In this document: in pieces, positions 1 through 10,695 of the stretch
Layout of the letters: each line of letters opens with the position of its first letter
Numbering within the stretch: the first letter of the stretch is position 1
Assembly (NCBI GenBank): GCA_964036045.1
Contig: OZ038384.1
Span: forward strand, 31,725,771 to 31,789,770
Length of the DNA: 64,000 nucleotides
Direction: 5' to 3'
DNA from: Eutreptiella sp. 'Long Island Sound 2002'
Lineage: Eukaryota > Euglenozoa > Euglenophyceae > Eutreptiales > Eutreptiaceae
The notes under the pieces: generated by a model
What the model saw: only the letters and a program-made list of their open reading frames with translations
Databases searched by the model: none
What the model was told of the DNA's origin: nothing
Made by a program: the position numbers and the translations under genes

Positions 1-3000
1 GGTGTGTTGTGTTGCGTGTGCGGTGTCCTGGGCCTTCTGGCTCCTGTTCACCGGTGTGCCTGCTCGGTGTGTTGTGTTGCGTGTGCGGTGTCCTGGGCCT
101 CCTGGCTCCTGTTCACCGGTGTGCCCGCTCGATGTGTTGTTTCGCGTGTGCGGTGTCCTGGGCCTTCTGGCTCCTGTTCACCGGTGCGCCCGCTCGCTGT
201 GTTGTTTTGCGTGTGCGGTGTCCTGGGCCTCCTGGCTCCTGTGCACCGGTGTGCCCGCTCGGTGTGTTGTGTTGCGTGTGCCGTGTCCTGGGCCACTTGG
301 CTCCTGTTCCCCGCTGCGCCCCCTCGATGTGTTGTTTTGCGTGTGCGGTGTCCTGGGCCTCCTGGTTCCTGTTCACCGGTGCGCCCGCTCGGTGTGTTGT
401 TTTGCGTGTGCGGTGTCCTGGGCCTCCTGGCTCCTGTTCACCGGTGCGCCCGCTCGGTGTGTTGTTTTGCGTGTGCGGTGTCCTGGGCCTCCTGGCACCT
501 GTTCACCGGTGTGCCCGCTCGGTGTGTTGTGTTGCATGTGCGGTGTCCTGGGCCTCCTGGCTCCTGTTCACCGGTGCGCCCGCTCGGTGTGTTGTTTTGC
601 GTGTGCGGTGTCCTCGGCCTTCTGGCTCCCGTTCACCGGTGCGCCCGCTCGGTGTGTTGTTTTGTGTGTGCGGTGTCCTGGGCCTCCTGGCTCCTGTTCA
701 CCGGTGTGCCCACTCGGTGTGTTGTTTTGCGTGTGCGGTGTACTGGGCCACTTGGCTCCTGTTCACCGTTGTGCCCGCGCGTTGTGTTGTGTTGCGTGTG
801 CGGTGTCCTGGGCCTCCTGGCTCCTGTTCACCGATGTGCCTGCGCGGTGTGTTGTGTTCCGTGTGCGGTGTCCTGGGCCTCCTGGCTCCTGTTCACCGGT
901 GCGCCTGCTCGGTGTTTTGTTTTGTGTGTGTGGTGTCTTGGGCCTCCTGGCTCCTGTTCACCGATGCGCCCGCTCGCTGTGTCGTTCTGCGTGTGCGGTG
1001 TCCTGGGCCTCCTGGCTCCTGTTCACCGGTGCGCCCCCTCCGTGTGTTGTTTTGCGTGTGCGGTGTCCTTGGCCTCCTGGCTCCTGTTCACCGGTATGCC
1101 CGCTCGGTGTGTTGCTTTGCGTGTCCAGTGTCCTGGGCCACTTGGCTACTGTTAACCGGTGTGCCCGCGCGTTGTGTTGTGTTGCGTGTGCGGTGTCCTG
1201 GGCCTCCTGGCTCCTGTTCACCGATGTGCCTGCGCGGTGTGTTGTGTTCCGTGTGCGGTGTCCTGGGCCTCCTGGCTCCTGTTCACCGGTGCGCCTGCTC
1301 GGTGTTTTGTTTTGTGTGTGCGGTGTCTTGGGCCTCCTGGCTCCTGTTCACCGATGCACCCGCTCGGTGTGTTGTTCTGCGTGTGCGGTGTCCTGGGCCT
1401 CCTGGCTCCTGTTCACCGGTGCGCCCCCTCCGTGTGTTGTTTTGCGTGTGCGGTGTCCTTGGCCTCCTGGCTCCTGTTCACCGGTGTGCCCGCTTGGTGT
1501 GTTGCTTTGCGTGTCCAGTGTCCTGGGCCACTTGGCTACTGTTAACCGGTGTGCCCGCGCGGTGTGTTGTGTTGCGTGTGCGGTGTCCTGGGCCTCCTGG
1601 CTCCTGTTCACCGGTGTGTGTGCGCGGTGTGTTGTGTTCCGAGTGCGGTGTCCTGGGCCTCCTGGCTCCTGTTCACCAGTGTGCCCGCCCAGTGTGTTGT
1701 TTTGCGTGTGCGGTGTCCTGGGCCTCCTGGCTCCTGTTCACCGGTGCGCCCGCTCGGTGTGTTGTGTTGCGTGTGCGGTGTCCTGGGCCTCCTGGCTCCT
1801 GTGCACCGGTGTGCCCGCTCGGTGTGTTGTTTTGCGTGTGCGGTGTCCTGGGCCTCCTGGCTCCTGTGCACCGGTGTGCCCGCTCGGTGTGTTGTGTTGC
1901 GTGTGCGGTGTCCTGGGCCTTCTGGCTCCTGTTCACCGGTGTGCCCGCTCGGTGTGTTGTGTTGCATGTGCGGTGTCCTGGGCCTCCTGGCTCCTGTTCA
2001 CCGGTGCGCCCGCTCGGTGTGTTGTTTTGCGTGTGCGGTGTCCTCGGCCTTCTGGCTCCCGTTCACCGGTGCGCCCGCTCGGTGTGTTGTTTTGCGTGTG
2101 CGGTGTCCTGGGCCTCCTGGCTCCTGTTCACCGGTGTGCCCACTCGGTGTGTTGTTTTGCGTGTGCGGTGTCCTGGGCCACTTGGCTCCTGTTCACCGTT
2201 GTGCCCGCGCGTTGTGTTGTGTTGCGTGTGCGGTGTCCTGGGCCTCCTGGCTCCTGTTCACCGATGTGCCTGCGCGGTGTGTTGTGTTCCGTGTGCGGTG
2301 TCCTGGGCCTCCTGGCTCCTGTTCACCGGTGCGCCTGCTCGGTGTTTTGTTTTGTGTGTGCGGTGTCTTGGGCCTCCTGGCTCCTGTTCACCGATGCGCC
2401 CGCTCGCTGTGTCGTTCTGCGTGTGCGGTGTCCTGGGCCTCCTGGCTCCTGTTCACCGGTGCGCCCCCTCCGTGTGTTGTTTTGCGTGTGCGGTGTCCTT
2501 GGCCTCCTGGCTCCTGTTCACCGGTGTGCCCGCTCGGTGTGTTGCTTTGCGTGTCCAGTGTCCTGGGCCACTTGGCTACTGTTCACCGGTGTGTCCGCGC
2601 GTTGTGTTGTGTTGCGTGTGCGGTGTCCTGGGCCTCCTGGCTCCTGTTCACCGATGTGCCTGCGCGGTGTGTTGTGTTCCGTGTGCGGTGTCCTGGGCCT
2701 CCTGGCTCCTGTTCACCGGTGCGCCTGCTCGGTGTTTTGTTTTGTGTGTGCGGTGTCTTGGGCCTCCTGGCTCCTGTTCACCGATGCACCCGCTCGGTGT
2801 GTTGTTCTGCGTGTGCGGTGTCCTGGGCCTCCTGGCTCCTGTTCACCGGTGCGCCCCCTCCGTGTGTTGTTTTGCGTGTGCGGTGTCCTTGGCCTCCTGG
2901 CTCCTGTTCACCGGTGTGCCCGCTCGGTGTGTTGCTTTGCGTGTCCAGTGTCCTGGGCCACTTGGCTACTGTTAACCGGTGTGCCCGCGCGGTGTGTTGT

Positions 3001-3394
3001 GTTGCGTGTGCGGTGTCCTGGGCCTCCTGGCTCCTGTTCACCGGTGTGTGTGCGCGGTGTGTCGTGTTCCGAGTGCGGTGTCCTGGGCCTCCTGGCTCCT
3101 GTTCACCAGTGTGCCCGCCCAGTGTGTTGTTTTGCGTGTGCGGTGTCCTGGGCCTCCTGGCTCCTGTTCACCGGTGCGCCCGCTCGGTGTGTTGTGTTGC
3201 GTGTGCGGTGTCCTGGGCCTCCTGGCTCCTGTTCACCGGAGTGCTCGCTCGGTGTGTTGTTTTGCGTGTGCGGTGTCCTGGGCCTCCTGGCTCCTGTGCA
3301 CCGGTGTGCCCGCTCGGTGTGTTGTTTTGCGTGTGCGGTGTCCTGGGCCTCCTGGCTCCTGTTCACCGGTGTGCCCGCTCGGTGTGTTGTGTTG
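1..3394. repeat. 65-bp GC-rich minisatellite array, about 52 copies
   Basis: A 65-bp unit is repeated head to tail with few substitutions. Each unit contains the palindrome CACCGGTG and normally only one A on the plus strand. Because 65 is not a multiple of 3 and no unit contains a stop, all plus frames stay open, giving Cys-rich pseudo-proteins of up to 1551 codons that cycle every 195 bp. There is higher-order structure: a 390-bp block (6 units) recurs around 770-1550, and a 1430-bp block (22 units) recurs with constant offset, for example the variant GCATGTG at 534 and 1964. I regard the array as non-coding satellite DNA. It continues beyond the left window edge. Confidence 0.95.
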
Positions 3395-3640
3395 CTGTGC
3401 GGGGCGTCGCTGCGGGGCGCTCACTCGTCCATCCGGACGGCGGCTGTTCGTAGCTGGCAGGGGCTTGGTGCCCTGCGGGCGCAGACTCGTCCATCCGGAC
3501 GGCGGCTGTTCGTAGCCGGCAGGGGCTGGGTACCCTCCGGGCGCGCACTCGTCCATCCGGACGGGGGCTGTTCGGAGTCGGCAGGGGCTGGGTACCCTTC
3601 GGGCGCGCACCCGTCCATCCGGACGGCGGCTGGCGTGCGT
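3395..3640. repeat. 62-bp tandem repeat, about 4 copies
   Basis: The motif GTCCATCCGGAC starts at 3427, 3489, 3551 and 3613, an exact 62-bp period. The units are joined directly to the end of the 65-bp array by a short G-rich spacer and end at the start of repeat X. The unit contains the palindrome TCCGGA. No coding potential is evident. Confidence 0.9.
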
Positions 3641-4285
3641 GTGCTTGCTCTTTTTGGCCGGGTCGGGCGACCCGGCCTCCCGGGCGCTATGTGGTGCGCC
3701 TCACCTTTTCCTTCAGCCGCTTTGTCTTTCTGCTTTGCTTGGCCCCCTCCGGGCTGTGGTGGCACCCCTCTTCCTCGCTGCTGTTGCCGTTCCTCGTTGC
3801 CTTGCGCTCCTTTTTTTTTTTTTCTCCTCTCCTTTCGCGCGCCCCCGTTGTCTCTGGCTTCCTCCGGTTTCCGGCCCCGGGTGCCGTGGGCCTTGGCGCT
3901 GTGTTTTGGTTGTTTTTCCTGGCCTCTCGCTGCCTGGCTCTCCGTGGGCTCTCGCCTCGTTTGTGTCTCCCACTTGGCCGTTGGCTGCCCCCCCGCTGGT
4001 TCCTGCCCCCACCCCCCCCTCCTCTTTTGTGTCTCGCGGTTTTCGTCGCTCCTGCTCGGTGTGCTGCAGTGTGCTGTGCTGTGCTGTGTGTCCCTGGGTG
4101 CGGTGCTGCGCCGCGCTGCTGCGCGTTGTGTCGCCCGGTGTTGTGCTGTCATGTGCTGTGTTGCTTTGCTGCGCTCGTTTGGTGCCGCTCCCTGTTGCGC
4201 CGTGCCCTCTGGCGCTGCTCGTCGCCCTCGGGCCCTGTGCTCTGCGGCGCTGTGTTTTGCGGTGTTCCCTTGGTGTTTAATTTTC
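3640..4285 (+). repeat. Dispersed repeat X, copy 1 (short form)
   Basis: This block starts with a GGCCGGGTCGGGCGA-type sequence that recurs at about 19,395 (copy 2) and, inverted, near 51,640 (copy 3). It is extremely poor in A on the plus strand: 3765-3971 (207 nt) has no A at all. It contains T-rich and C-rich tracts and ends near GGTGTTCCCTTGGTGTTTAA, resembling the end of copy 3 near 50,180. Open frames here are side effects of base composition. I recognise no protein. Confidence 0.75.
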
Positions 4286-4429
4286 CGGAGAAGATGCTTG
4301 TCGGCTCTGGTTGCGCATGCATCCCTGGATCCCCTGCCCTTCCAAGTAACATTCTCGAGGATTATGTGTTCTGACGCTGGGGGGTCCGGCATGATGCGGC
4401 GGGCGGGACGCGGCGTAACGTTCCCGTGT

Positions 4430-4972
4430 TCATCGGTGGGCCCGTGGGTCCCGCGTGTTGGGCTGCGCTTCCTGGTCCATCTCGTGCCCGGCTTGTGGGA
4501 GAGGGAGGTCAGGCGGAATGATAGGTCCGTGTCGGGGTCCCCGTCCCTTTCCTTGACGCTGATGGTTTGCAGGGGCGCGGGGAGCGTGGCCCTCGTCCGG
4601 GATGCGTGGGAGGAATGGGTTAGGTGGGGCCATCGGGTTAGTGTTCATGTCCGATAGCCTGGGTTGTAGGGCTGCCAAGGCTTGCCCATATTCGTGGGTG
4701 CCCGCTGCAGAAGTCGGGTAGTCCAGTGCCACTCTCGCCGGTGTGCCAGATCGACAGGCGTCAGCGGGGTGTGTTGCGCGGTTGTGCTCCATCGGTACTC
4801 GTGGGGGCTCTCCTGGGCAACGTTTGGCCTGCCCGGGGTCGTCGCGGCTTATCGGTGGCCCCTTAGCTGCTGGTTTAAAGCCCATCGTCGGAGTCTCCGG
4901 TGAGGTGAGGCGGTCCCAGGGGTGCCGCGTTGTCTCCCCGTCAGCGGCTGACCCCCGTGGGGCTCGTGCCAC
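4430..4972 (-). CDS. Unrecognised Pro/Arg-rich ORF in element A
   Basis: This is a 180-codon minus-strand frame, rich in Pro, Arg, Ala and Gly, with no motif I recognise. It lies downstream (in minus-strand order) of the protease-like segment and is the last open frame of element A before repeat X. The GC-rich composition makes chance open frames common here, so it may not be translated. A short stretch mentioning LSDMNTNP and PPNPFLPRIPDE is less biased than the rest and could be a decayed continuation of the upstream ORF. Confidence 0.25.
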   Translation of the reverse strand: MARAPRGSAADGETTRHPWDRLTSPETPTMGFKPAAKGPPISRDDPGQAKRCPGEPPRVPMEHNRATHPADACRSGTPARVALDYPTSAAGTHEYGQALAALQPRLSDMNTNPMAPPNPFLPRIPDEGHAPRAPANHQRQGKGRGPRHGPIIPPDLPLPQAGHEMDQEAQPNTRDPRAHR

Positions 4973-5144
4973 GTTTGTGCGTCTGTGTGTTGTCGCTTAT
5001 TAGCCGCAGTGCCTCTCTGGTTCGTGGACGGTCCTCTGGTCGGTATGGTGCCCTTCCACTGCCGGTGACTGGTCGCAGTGGGCAGGGCACGAGTGTGCCG
5101 TGTTGGGCGGGGCGTGGCGGTCCCGATGGTGCCGCCTCACGTGT

Positions 5145-6682
5145 TCATCGGGGCGTGTTTCTCGTTTCGACTCGCGGTCGTTTAGGCCCTGGGGGGTTCC
5201 CCATACGCCGCGCGAGGTAGCTGCGGAGGGCACTGAGGATCTCGTGCACAAGGGCTGCGTGTGGTGCTTGGGCTTCTGTCTCAGTGCGGATGGTCCGCTG
5301 CAGTTGCCCGCCCATCGCCAGTGCCCGGATCTGGTGGATCGCTAAAACGGGGCAAAGGTTTGTCGTAGCGGCTGCCTCCCATGTCCGTTCGCCCTGGGGG
5401 ATGGCCTCCAGTTGCTGCCGGCTGTCCAGGTGGAACCTCCACGTCGCCATCTAGTCCCTGGTGTGTGGCCAGCGGCGCTGAGCCCACCGCCAGAGGCAGT
5501 AGAGGGCATGCCCCGGGTGCCAGCTGCCGGCTTCCCCCAACACGACGGCCGTCAGGGGGTCTCGGGGTTGGTTGTGGGGCAGGGGGGTGGGGCCGTCCGG
5601 CAGGGCCGCTCGCGCCGGGAGAATGGAGTCGACGGCTTCCAGGTTCCAGCGGCACTCCTGTGGGTGCGGGGTGATCCGCACCTGGTAGTAGTGGCCACTT
5701 TCCAACACGATCATGGAGATGGTGCTGGGCCATCTTCGCATCGTGGGGGTCCTGCGCGCGCCGTCTCCGCTCCTGGTGGGTATCGCTCCACCACTTCCCT
5801 GAGGTTGCGTCCCCTGTCGGGGGCTGTCCTGCTTTCCCATTCCGCCAGACTTTTGTACGGTGGGATGTGGAGGGCATTGGCCCTCGGTTGCGGGGCGGCT
5901 CGTTGCCGGCCCCTGGCGCTTGGCGCGGGCCTGGCGTCCGTCGGTGGCGCTATGAGCGTGTGTGCCCAGCCCAGGTGCGGGAGCCATACGCCTCCCTGGT
6001 CCGGCTGGTTGACGATGAACCACCAGATCCACGCGTCCACAAGATCGTCCGCGATCTGCATCCCGGGGCTGACGAGTGCCTGGAGCTGCAGCACGGAGAT
6101 GTCTGTGGATGCGGCATGCGGCAGGGGGACCACGTCGAAGTGCCAGTCTCGGTTGACGTCCTGGAGGTGTTCCAGGAGGGCTGCCACCAGCCCGGATGAG
6201 GGTGTGTTTGCGTGGATGTAGTAGACTGCCCTCAGCTGCGCTTCGTCAATGAGGTCCGTGTTCCCCCATTGTGGTGGTCTAGTGGTGAAGGGGGGCATGG
6301 TTTCCTGGTCCTGGTCCGGTGTGGTGCCAGAGGGGGAGGGGTGCCTTGGGGTGGCGTCAAGGTGTCCCTCAGGTACGTTCCCCGTGGAGGGCTCCTGATG
6401 CAGGGACATCTGACAGGACGCGGCGGTGGGCGGGGAGCCACTGGACTTCTGAGGGCCGGAGGCCTCTGTCATTTCTTCGTCCGCCCCCGGGTTGCCTGTG
6501 CCGTTTCCCCGGTGTTGTGCTGCGTCCTCCGCGCCCTGGCGGTTTGGCTGCGTCGCATCCGGGGTGGGGAGCCCCGTGGCGCATGGGCAGAGTTGGTGGG
6601 GTGTCTGGTGCCCGTGTCCGGGGCCGGTGCCGTCACGCCCTGCTTGCGGGGGGGGGGGGGGTTGAGGAATTCGTCCCCTCAC
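5145..6682 (-). pseudogene. Ulp1/C48-like cysteine protease domain, frameshifted
   Basis: Three overlapping minus frames together read like a CE-clan peptidase. The first frame (6682-5711) has DISVLQLQALVSPG followed by DDLVDAWIWWF at about 6100-6010, like the N-terminal signature of Ulp1-type proteases. The second frame (6032-5451) has GHYYQVRI, with the candidate catalytic His codon at 5691-5693, then LEAVDSIL, with the candidate Asp at 5628-5630. The third frame (5450-5145) has NLCPVLAIHQIRALA, with the candidate nucleophilic Cys at 5352-5354. The order His, Asp, Cys and their spacing fit C48 enzymes, which cleave SUMO/ubiquitin-like conjugates. I could not place the oxyanion-hole Gln confidently. 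At least two frameshifts make this copy non-functional. The assignment rests on motifs only. Confidence 0.4.
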
Positions 6683-6742
6683 CCCCTGTTCGGGTCGCTG
6701 GTCGGCCGCGGGTCCCCTTGACCGGGTTTCGGCGGCGTTCCG

Positions 6743-8275
6743 TCACCCAGGTAGCGAGCCGGCCGCCGACCCTGGGAGGGAGGCGGCGGACGAGCTGGAC
6801 GCACCATCTGTTGCCTGGTGGGGGCCTGTGTCGAGCGCTGCCTGTCGCGCTCGCTTGGCCGGCATAGGAATGTTGGGGACGTGCGCCCGCTCGGTGCGGG
6901 GCCTCTTGGACCGGCGCCGGGGATCGGCGGCAGATGATGTCTGTCCGGCCGGCGGGTCATTCGGGCCTCCATGGCCTCTGTCCAAACCCTCGTGAAAGAC
7001 AACTCGCCCCGCTGCGGGAGGCGGCGTGCGGCTGCAGCGCCGGGATCGGTTAGGGTTCCTTGTTTCCTGGTGCTGTTGTGGCGCGCCGCCCTGCATGCCT
7101 GGGGTATGAGGGCTGCCTCGCCCCCTCTGCGGGGCGATTAGTTGGAGGGGGCTCCTGTATGTGCGGGAGGGGGAACCTACCCCGGGTGGTGGCTCCTGGT
7201 GGCGTCCTGGGGAGTTATGGCGTGCTGTTTGCCTGGGGGGCTCCGGGACCTCTTGGTACCGTGGTCGTCGGTGTCCGGAGGCGTGTCTGTGGTAGCCTGG
7301 GGACCCAGGGATGGCCCAGATGTTGTGCCTTTGCATGGCTCTACGGATGCGCAGGGCCCGGCGTTGGTGCCACCACCAGTGTAGCCCGCTCATTTCGTCC
7401 GGACTATAGGTCACCATATGCGCCATCAGCCGGGTGGCCACGTAGTGCCACTGGCCGGGGTGGTCCATGGTGGTTGGGGGTGCGTGCCGTTCTGCCCGAT
7501 GGCCGAAGGCGACGTCCGCCATGGTGCGTGTTCCCTCCTCGAGGTGGCGTGAGTTCGAAGTAAGCAGCCACCAGATTCTGACTTCCAGGGGGAGCGGCTC
7601 CCCTGTGGTGATCCTGTTGATCCACAGGTCCAGGTCTTGGGCCGCCGCCTGTTTTGCATGGGCGCTGGGGCAGCGGGTGTTGCCTTCCGAGCGCGCATAG
7701 TCTAGATGCCCCCGCCCCCGGGATGGGGTGGTCCCCGTTAGCTGGTCGGCAGGCTCGCTAGCGGTGTTGGTGCCCGTCTCCACCTGCATTCTGCTCCCTT
7801 GAAGGCTGTGCCGGGGCGGTTCGTCCAGGGTGTGTTCCGCTGCCCCGCTTGTGGTCGCGCGCCCGTCATCCCTGGCGGCAGTCTGTTCAGTTCTCGCCCC
7901 CAGGGCAGCGTAATCGCGCTGGAGGAGTGCCTGGCAGGACATTGTGAGGGATCTGCCGCCTGTATGGTCGCCTCGTGGGTCCGGGTGGTTGCGCGGGTCA
8001 TCCGGCGTTGGGTCTGTGCGGAGGCACTCCTGCAGGACTCCATGAAGGCATCGAAAGACTCTTCGTCGCGCTTGGGCGCGTCGGGTGTGTTTGCCCGAGC
8101 TTAGGACTCTGCCTGGGCGTGTGGTGGGCCCCGTGTCGGCGCCTCCCGGGACGGGGCGTCCCCCGGCGCGCCTGCGTCGCTGCAGCGTGCTGGGGCCGTG
8201 GATGGGGCGGCGCCCGCGTGACGCGCGGTCTGTGCCCCGTGATCGGTTGGTGGGTGGGGGGGGGGGGGGCGGCAT
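6743..8275 (-). CDS. Long Pro/Arg-rich ORF with a conserved WW-containing segment
   Basis: A 510-codon minus frame. Most of it is low-complexity Pro/Arg/His/Thr sequence. A more protein-like segment around 7660-7290 contains DLDLWINRITTGEP, LEVRIWWLLTSN, QWHYVATRLMAHMV and LHWWWHQRRALRIRRAM. The IWWL pattern resembles the IWWF in the protease-like region downstream, which might indicate an internally repeated module. The C-terminal part contains KRPRTERAHVPNIPMPAKRARQ, a basic stretch resembling a nuclear localisation signal. No family is recognised. It lies within element A between the RING gene and the protease-like segment and may form one polyprotein with neighbouring frames. Confidence 0.35.
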   Translation of the reverse strand: MPPPPPPPTNRSRGTDRASRGRRPIHGPSTLQRRRRAGGRPVPGGADTGPTTRPGRVLSSGKHTRRAQARRRVFRCLHGVLQECLRTDPTPDDPRNHPDPRGDHTGGRSLTMSCQALLQRDYAALGARTEQTAARDDGRATTSGAAEHTLDEPPRHSLQGSRMQVETGTNTASEPADQLTGTTPSRGRGHLDYARSEGNTRCPSAHAKQAAAQDLDLWINRITTGEPLPLEVRIWWLLTSNSRHLEEGTRTMADVAFGHRAERHAPPTTMDHPGQWHYVATRLMAHMVTYSPDEMSGLHWWWHQRRALRIRRAMQRHNIWAIPGSPGYHRHASGHRRPRYQEVPEPPRQTARHNSPGRHQEPPPGVGSPSRTYRSPLQLIAPQRGRGSPHTPGMQGGAPQQHQETRNPNRSRRCSRTPPPAAGRVVFHEGLDRGHGGPNDPPAGQTSSAADPRRRSKRPRTERAHVPNIPMPAKRARQAALDTGPHQATDGASSSSAASLPGSAAGSLPG

Positions 8276-8451
8276 GCTCGGTGTTTCCCGTCGGTCCCCC
8301 AGGTCCCGTACCAGGTTGGCCAGCGTGCGGTGCTTCGCTGCTTTTGCGTGCCGTCATGTCCGGCGGGCGATTGGCTGGCATGCTGGCGTGCTGTATGTTC
8401 CGCTGGCCCGTCACACCGCTAGGATCTCCGCTCGGAGTGGTCCCCGGGCGG

Positions 8452-10070
8452 TTAGATCCGCCGCTGGCAGCGGCGCTTCTTTCCGCTGCTGAGGCCCCCC
8501 TGCTTCTTCCGTGGAGTACACCGTGGGCTCCTGGCGTTGCGGCTGGGCGGGCGGTGCGGGCGCGTGGCTGTGTCGTCTTTTTTTGGCGTCGCCGCTTGGG
8601 TTTGGCCATCTGGCACGGGTGCCGGCCCGGGCTTGCCTCCCACCTGGCCTGCCAGTGCCCGCGTGCCGCCGTTCCCCTCCGCCGCGGCGGGCCTTGCTGC
8701 CAGTGTCCCGCCCTCTGGATGCAGGATGCCTGTCCGGAGCTCGTGGCCTGGCGCGTTCGCCCGCGGGGCGTCAGCCGGGACAGTGGCGTGCGTCGGGTCC
8801 GTGTCCGGGTCCGGGCTGGGTGCCGGGTGACTGCCAGATGGTGCCTCCGTGGGCCGTACTGCCGGTCCGGCTGGTGGATCGTGGCGTAGTTGGGGTGCCG
8901 GCCCGGCCTGTGCTGGGGCCGTCAGATGATACCCCGGGGTCAAAGTGCAGGCTGTCGCTGGAACCTGGGGCCCGGGGCTTCCGGTGGGAATGTGGGCTTG
9001 GGGGCGCATGGTGACGAGGGGTCTCTCGGGCCGGGCGCTGGTGGCGTCAGCCGGGGTAGCGGTACGTGTCTGTGTGGGAGGACTGTCGGACGGCGTGTGT
9101 GTGGGGCTTGCCGTCGCCTGGGCTGGCGGGCTGTGGTGCGGGTGGGGCTCCGGTTTGGCCTCTGTTGGGGGTGCTGGCCGTTGGCCGCGTGTGGACGCGT
9201 CGGGTGGTGTTTGGGATAATGGACCCGGGTCGCCGGCGGGCCCCAGACCTGGGCCCGTTTGCGGGCGCATGGTGCCGAGGGGATGCTCGGGCCGGGCGCT
9301 TGCGCTCGCCGTATTCGTGTGGCTCGGCATGGTTTTGCTCCCAGCAGGTGATGTCTGGCGCTCCCAGATCGCTGTGGCTGCGTGGTGCTGCGGCTGGTGT
9401 TGTTGCGCCGCCCGTTTGGATGCACATTCTTGCCGGAGGCTTTGTGGCGGGCCGGCCCCCAATGGCGCCGGAGCGCCCGTAGTCTGTGTGACGCCGGTGG
9501 TCTGCGGCCGGTGTGGTGAGTGGACGGTCGCGTGGGGCGTGGAGGTGGATTGGCTGGAGGACGTGGAGGTTTTTCGGCTTTGCCGGGCGCCGGCCCCCGA
9601 TGGTGCCAGGGCGCGCACATTTGTGGCCCTGGTTGCTGCTGTGGCGCGCGACCGGGGCTGGGTGGTGATCGTCGCGGTTCTCCGGGTGGAGGTGGAGGAG
9701 CTGTGGTGTCGGGCACCTCCGGCCATCATCCTGCCCACTGCCGCATTGCCGTACGTGACTGGCTGCGGCGGTGGGAGGAGTGGTTGTTGGGCGCGCCGCG
9801 CCACTGGCCCGAGTCTGCGGGGAAGGGGTTTCCCCCTCCACGTAAGATCCGCCGCCATCAGCCTCTCGGGTGCCCCTTTGAGCAGGCTTCCGCTGCGGCA
9901 GAAAAAATCCCCCCAGTCATTGCCATGGGCGCCGCGAACAATCCCCATGGCCCACTCCGCGTCCCTCACCAGCCAGCCGAAGGTGAACGGGAGTCAGGTG
10001 GTAAGGATGAGGAAGGTGGCGCGACAGTTGTCGCCGTTCATGGGGCCAATGGGGCCCCAACTGTCCGGCA
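8452..10070 (-). pseudogene. Conserved Trp-rich segment with Pro/Ser/Thr-rich tail (element A)
   Basis: Downstream of the RING gene, the minus frame reads PIGPMN, LPFTFGWL, DAEWAMGIVRGAHGNDWGDFF and PLPRRL, followed by several hundred codons dominated by Pro, Thr, Ala, Arg and Ser. The first 90 codons are well conserved in A' (21,327-21,050), which argues they are genuinely coding. In A the frame is broken by TGA at 9994-9996, where A' has CGC (Arg). The function is unknown, and the protein-like part is too short to assign. The repetitive tail suggests a disordered linker. Confidence 0.5.
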
Positions 10071-10119
10071 GATTGCCAACAGGAGGTAGACAGCCCCGTG
10101 GCACGCCGGTGTAATGTTT

Positions 10120-10584
10120 CTAGTCTGGAACCCAGATCGTGGGGTCTTCCTGCCCGTCTGGCAGCGCCCACGTTGGTGCGCGCCAGGCAGGGCGGAGTGG
10201 CGGTGCCGCCGGGTCCTCCTCGTCGAGGACGTCCAACCACGTAACGTCGGGGCTGTCCCCTCCGTCAGGTGCCCAGACCTTCTGGGCAATCAGGATGCGC
10301 AGTATGTGGAGCGTGAGGTCGTCGGTTTTGGTTTCGCGCGGCGGCGGAGCTGTGCAGAGGGGGTGCGGTCCTTGGCAAAGTGGGCAGGCATGCAGGTGTG
10401 CAATGCACTGGCTGCAGAACCAGTGCAGCTGCTGGGCGCTGCCGCAGCCGAGGTCATGCCCAAGGAGCAGAGCGTCGTTGTCGTCGACTATTGCCCAGCA
10501 CACGTTGCACGGGTTCCCGGGCCCCCGCGGATGTGGGGCTTCACCGGCGGGCATCCTGAGGAGAGGTACAGGTCGTGGGACCAT
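10120..10584 (-). CDS. RING-finger protein of element A
   Basis: A 154-codon minus-strand ORF with ATG at 10584-10582. Residues 26-70 carry a C3HC4 arrangement, C-X2-C-X17-C-X6-H-X2-C-X2-C-X6-C-X2-C: Cys26, Cys29, Cys47, His54, Cys57, Cys60, Cys67 and Cys70. This matches a RING zinc finger except that the third Cys to His gap (6) is longer than the usual 1-3. RING proteins typically act as ubiquitin or SUMO ligase subunits, so a ligase role is possible but inferred. Residues 75-154 are acidic and conserved in A' (DDLTLH, PDVTWLDVLDEEDPA, PTWALPDGQED). The ORF sits about 110 bp inside the element's 5' end, as expected for a first ORF. The A' copy has lost the start codon and has a stop after the second Cys, so only this copy is intact. 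Confidence 0.6.
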   Translation of the reverse strand: MVPRPVPLLRMPAGEAPHPRGPGNPCNVCWAIVDDNDALLLGHDLGCGSAQQLHWFCSQCIAHLHACPLCQGPHPLCTAPPPRETKTDDLTLHILRILIAQKVWAPDGGDSPDVTWLDVLDEEDPAAPPLRPAWRAPTWALPDGQEDPTIWVPD

Positions 10585-10695
10585 CGGGTTACTTTATGGG
10601 AATGTGCGCGCCTTCTTGCAGTGCGGTCTGGTGGGTGGTGCGTTTGCAGTTTCCCGGGGTTGCCGTGTGTCAGTGTGTGTGGCTAGTCACTGGGG

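Larger units (their letters stand above)
4380..10695 (-). mobile_element. Element A: minus-strand transposable element with RING and protease-like ORFs
   Basis: The 5' (right) boundary is defined by comparison with A' at 20.34-21.92 kb: similarity starts at the same CCCAGTGACTAGCC sequence in both and runs about 1.57 kb until A' is cut off. Read on the minus strand, the order is a RING-finger ORF, a conserved Trp-rich segment with a long Pro/Ser/Thr-rich tail, a second WW-rich segment, a Ulp1/C48-like protease in three frames, and a short Pro-rich ORF. The left end abuts repeat X and is not precisely defined. No reverse transcriptase or transposase was found in A, so its class is unknown. It could be the 5' half of a large LINE whose ORF2 is missing. 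Duplication of the coding part in A' supports a mobile origin. Confidence 0.6.

Noticed and set aside
2-4657. A 1551-codon plus-strand open frame that looks like a giant Cys-rich protein
   Set aside because: It crosses the 65-bp satellite, the 62-bp repeat and repeat X without regard to their boundaries. The openness follows from stop-poor GC-rich units and exists in all plus frames.
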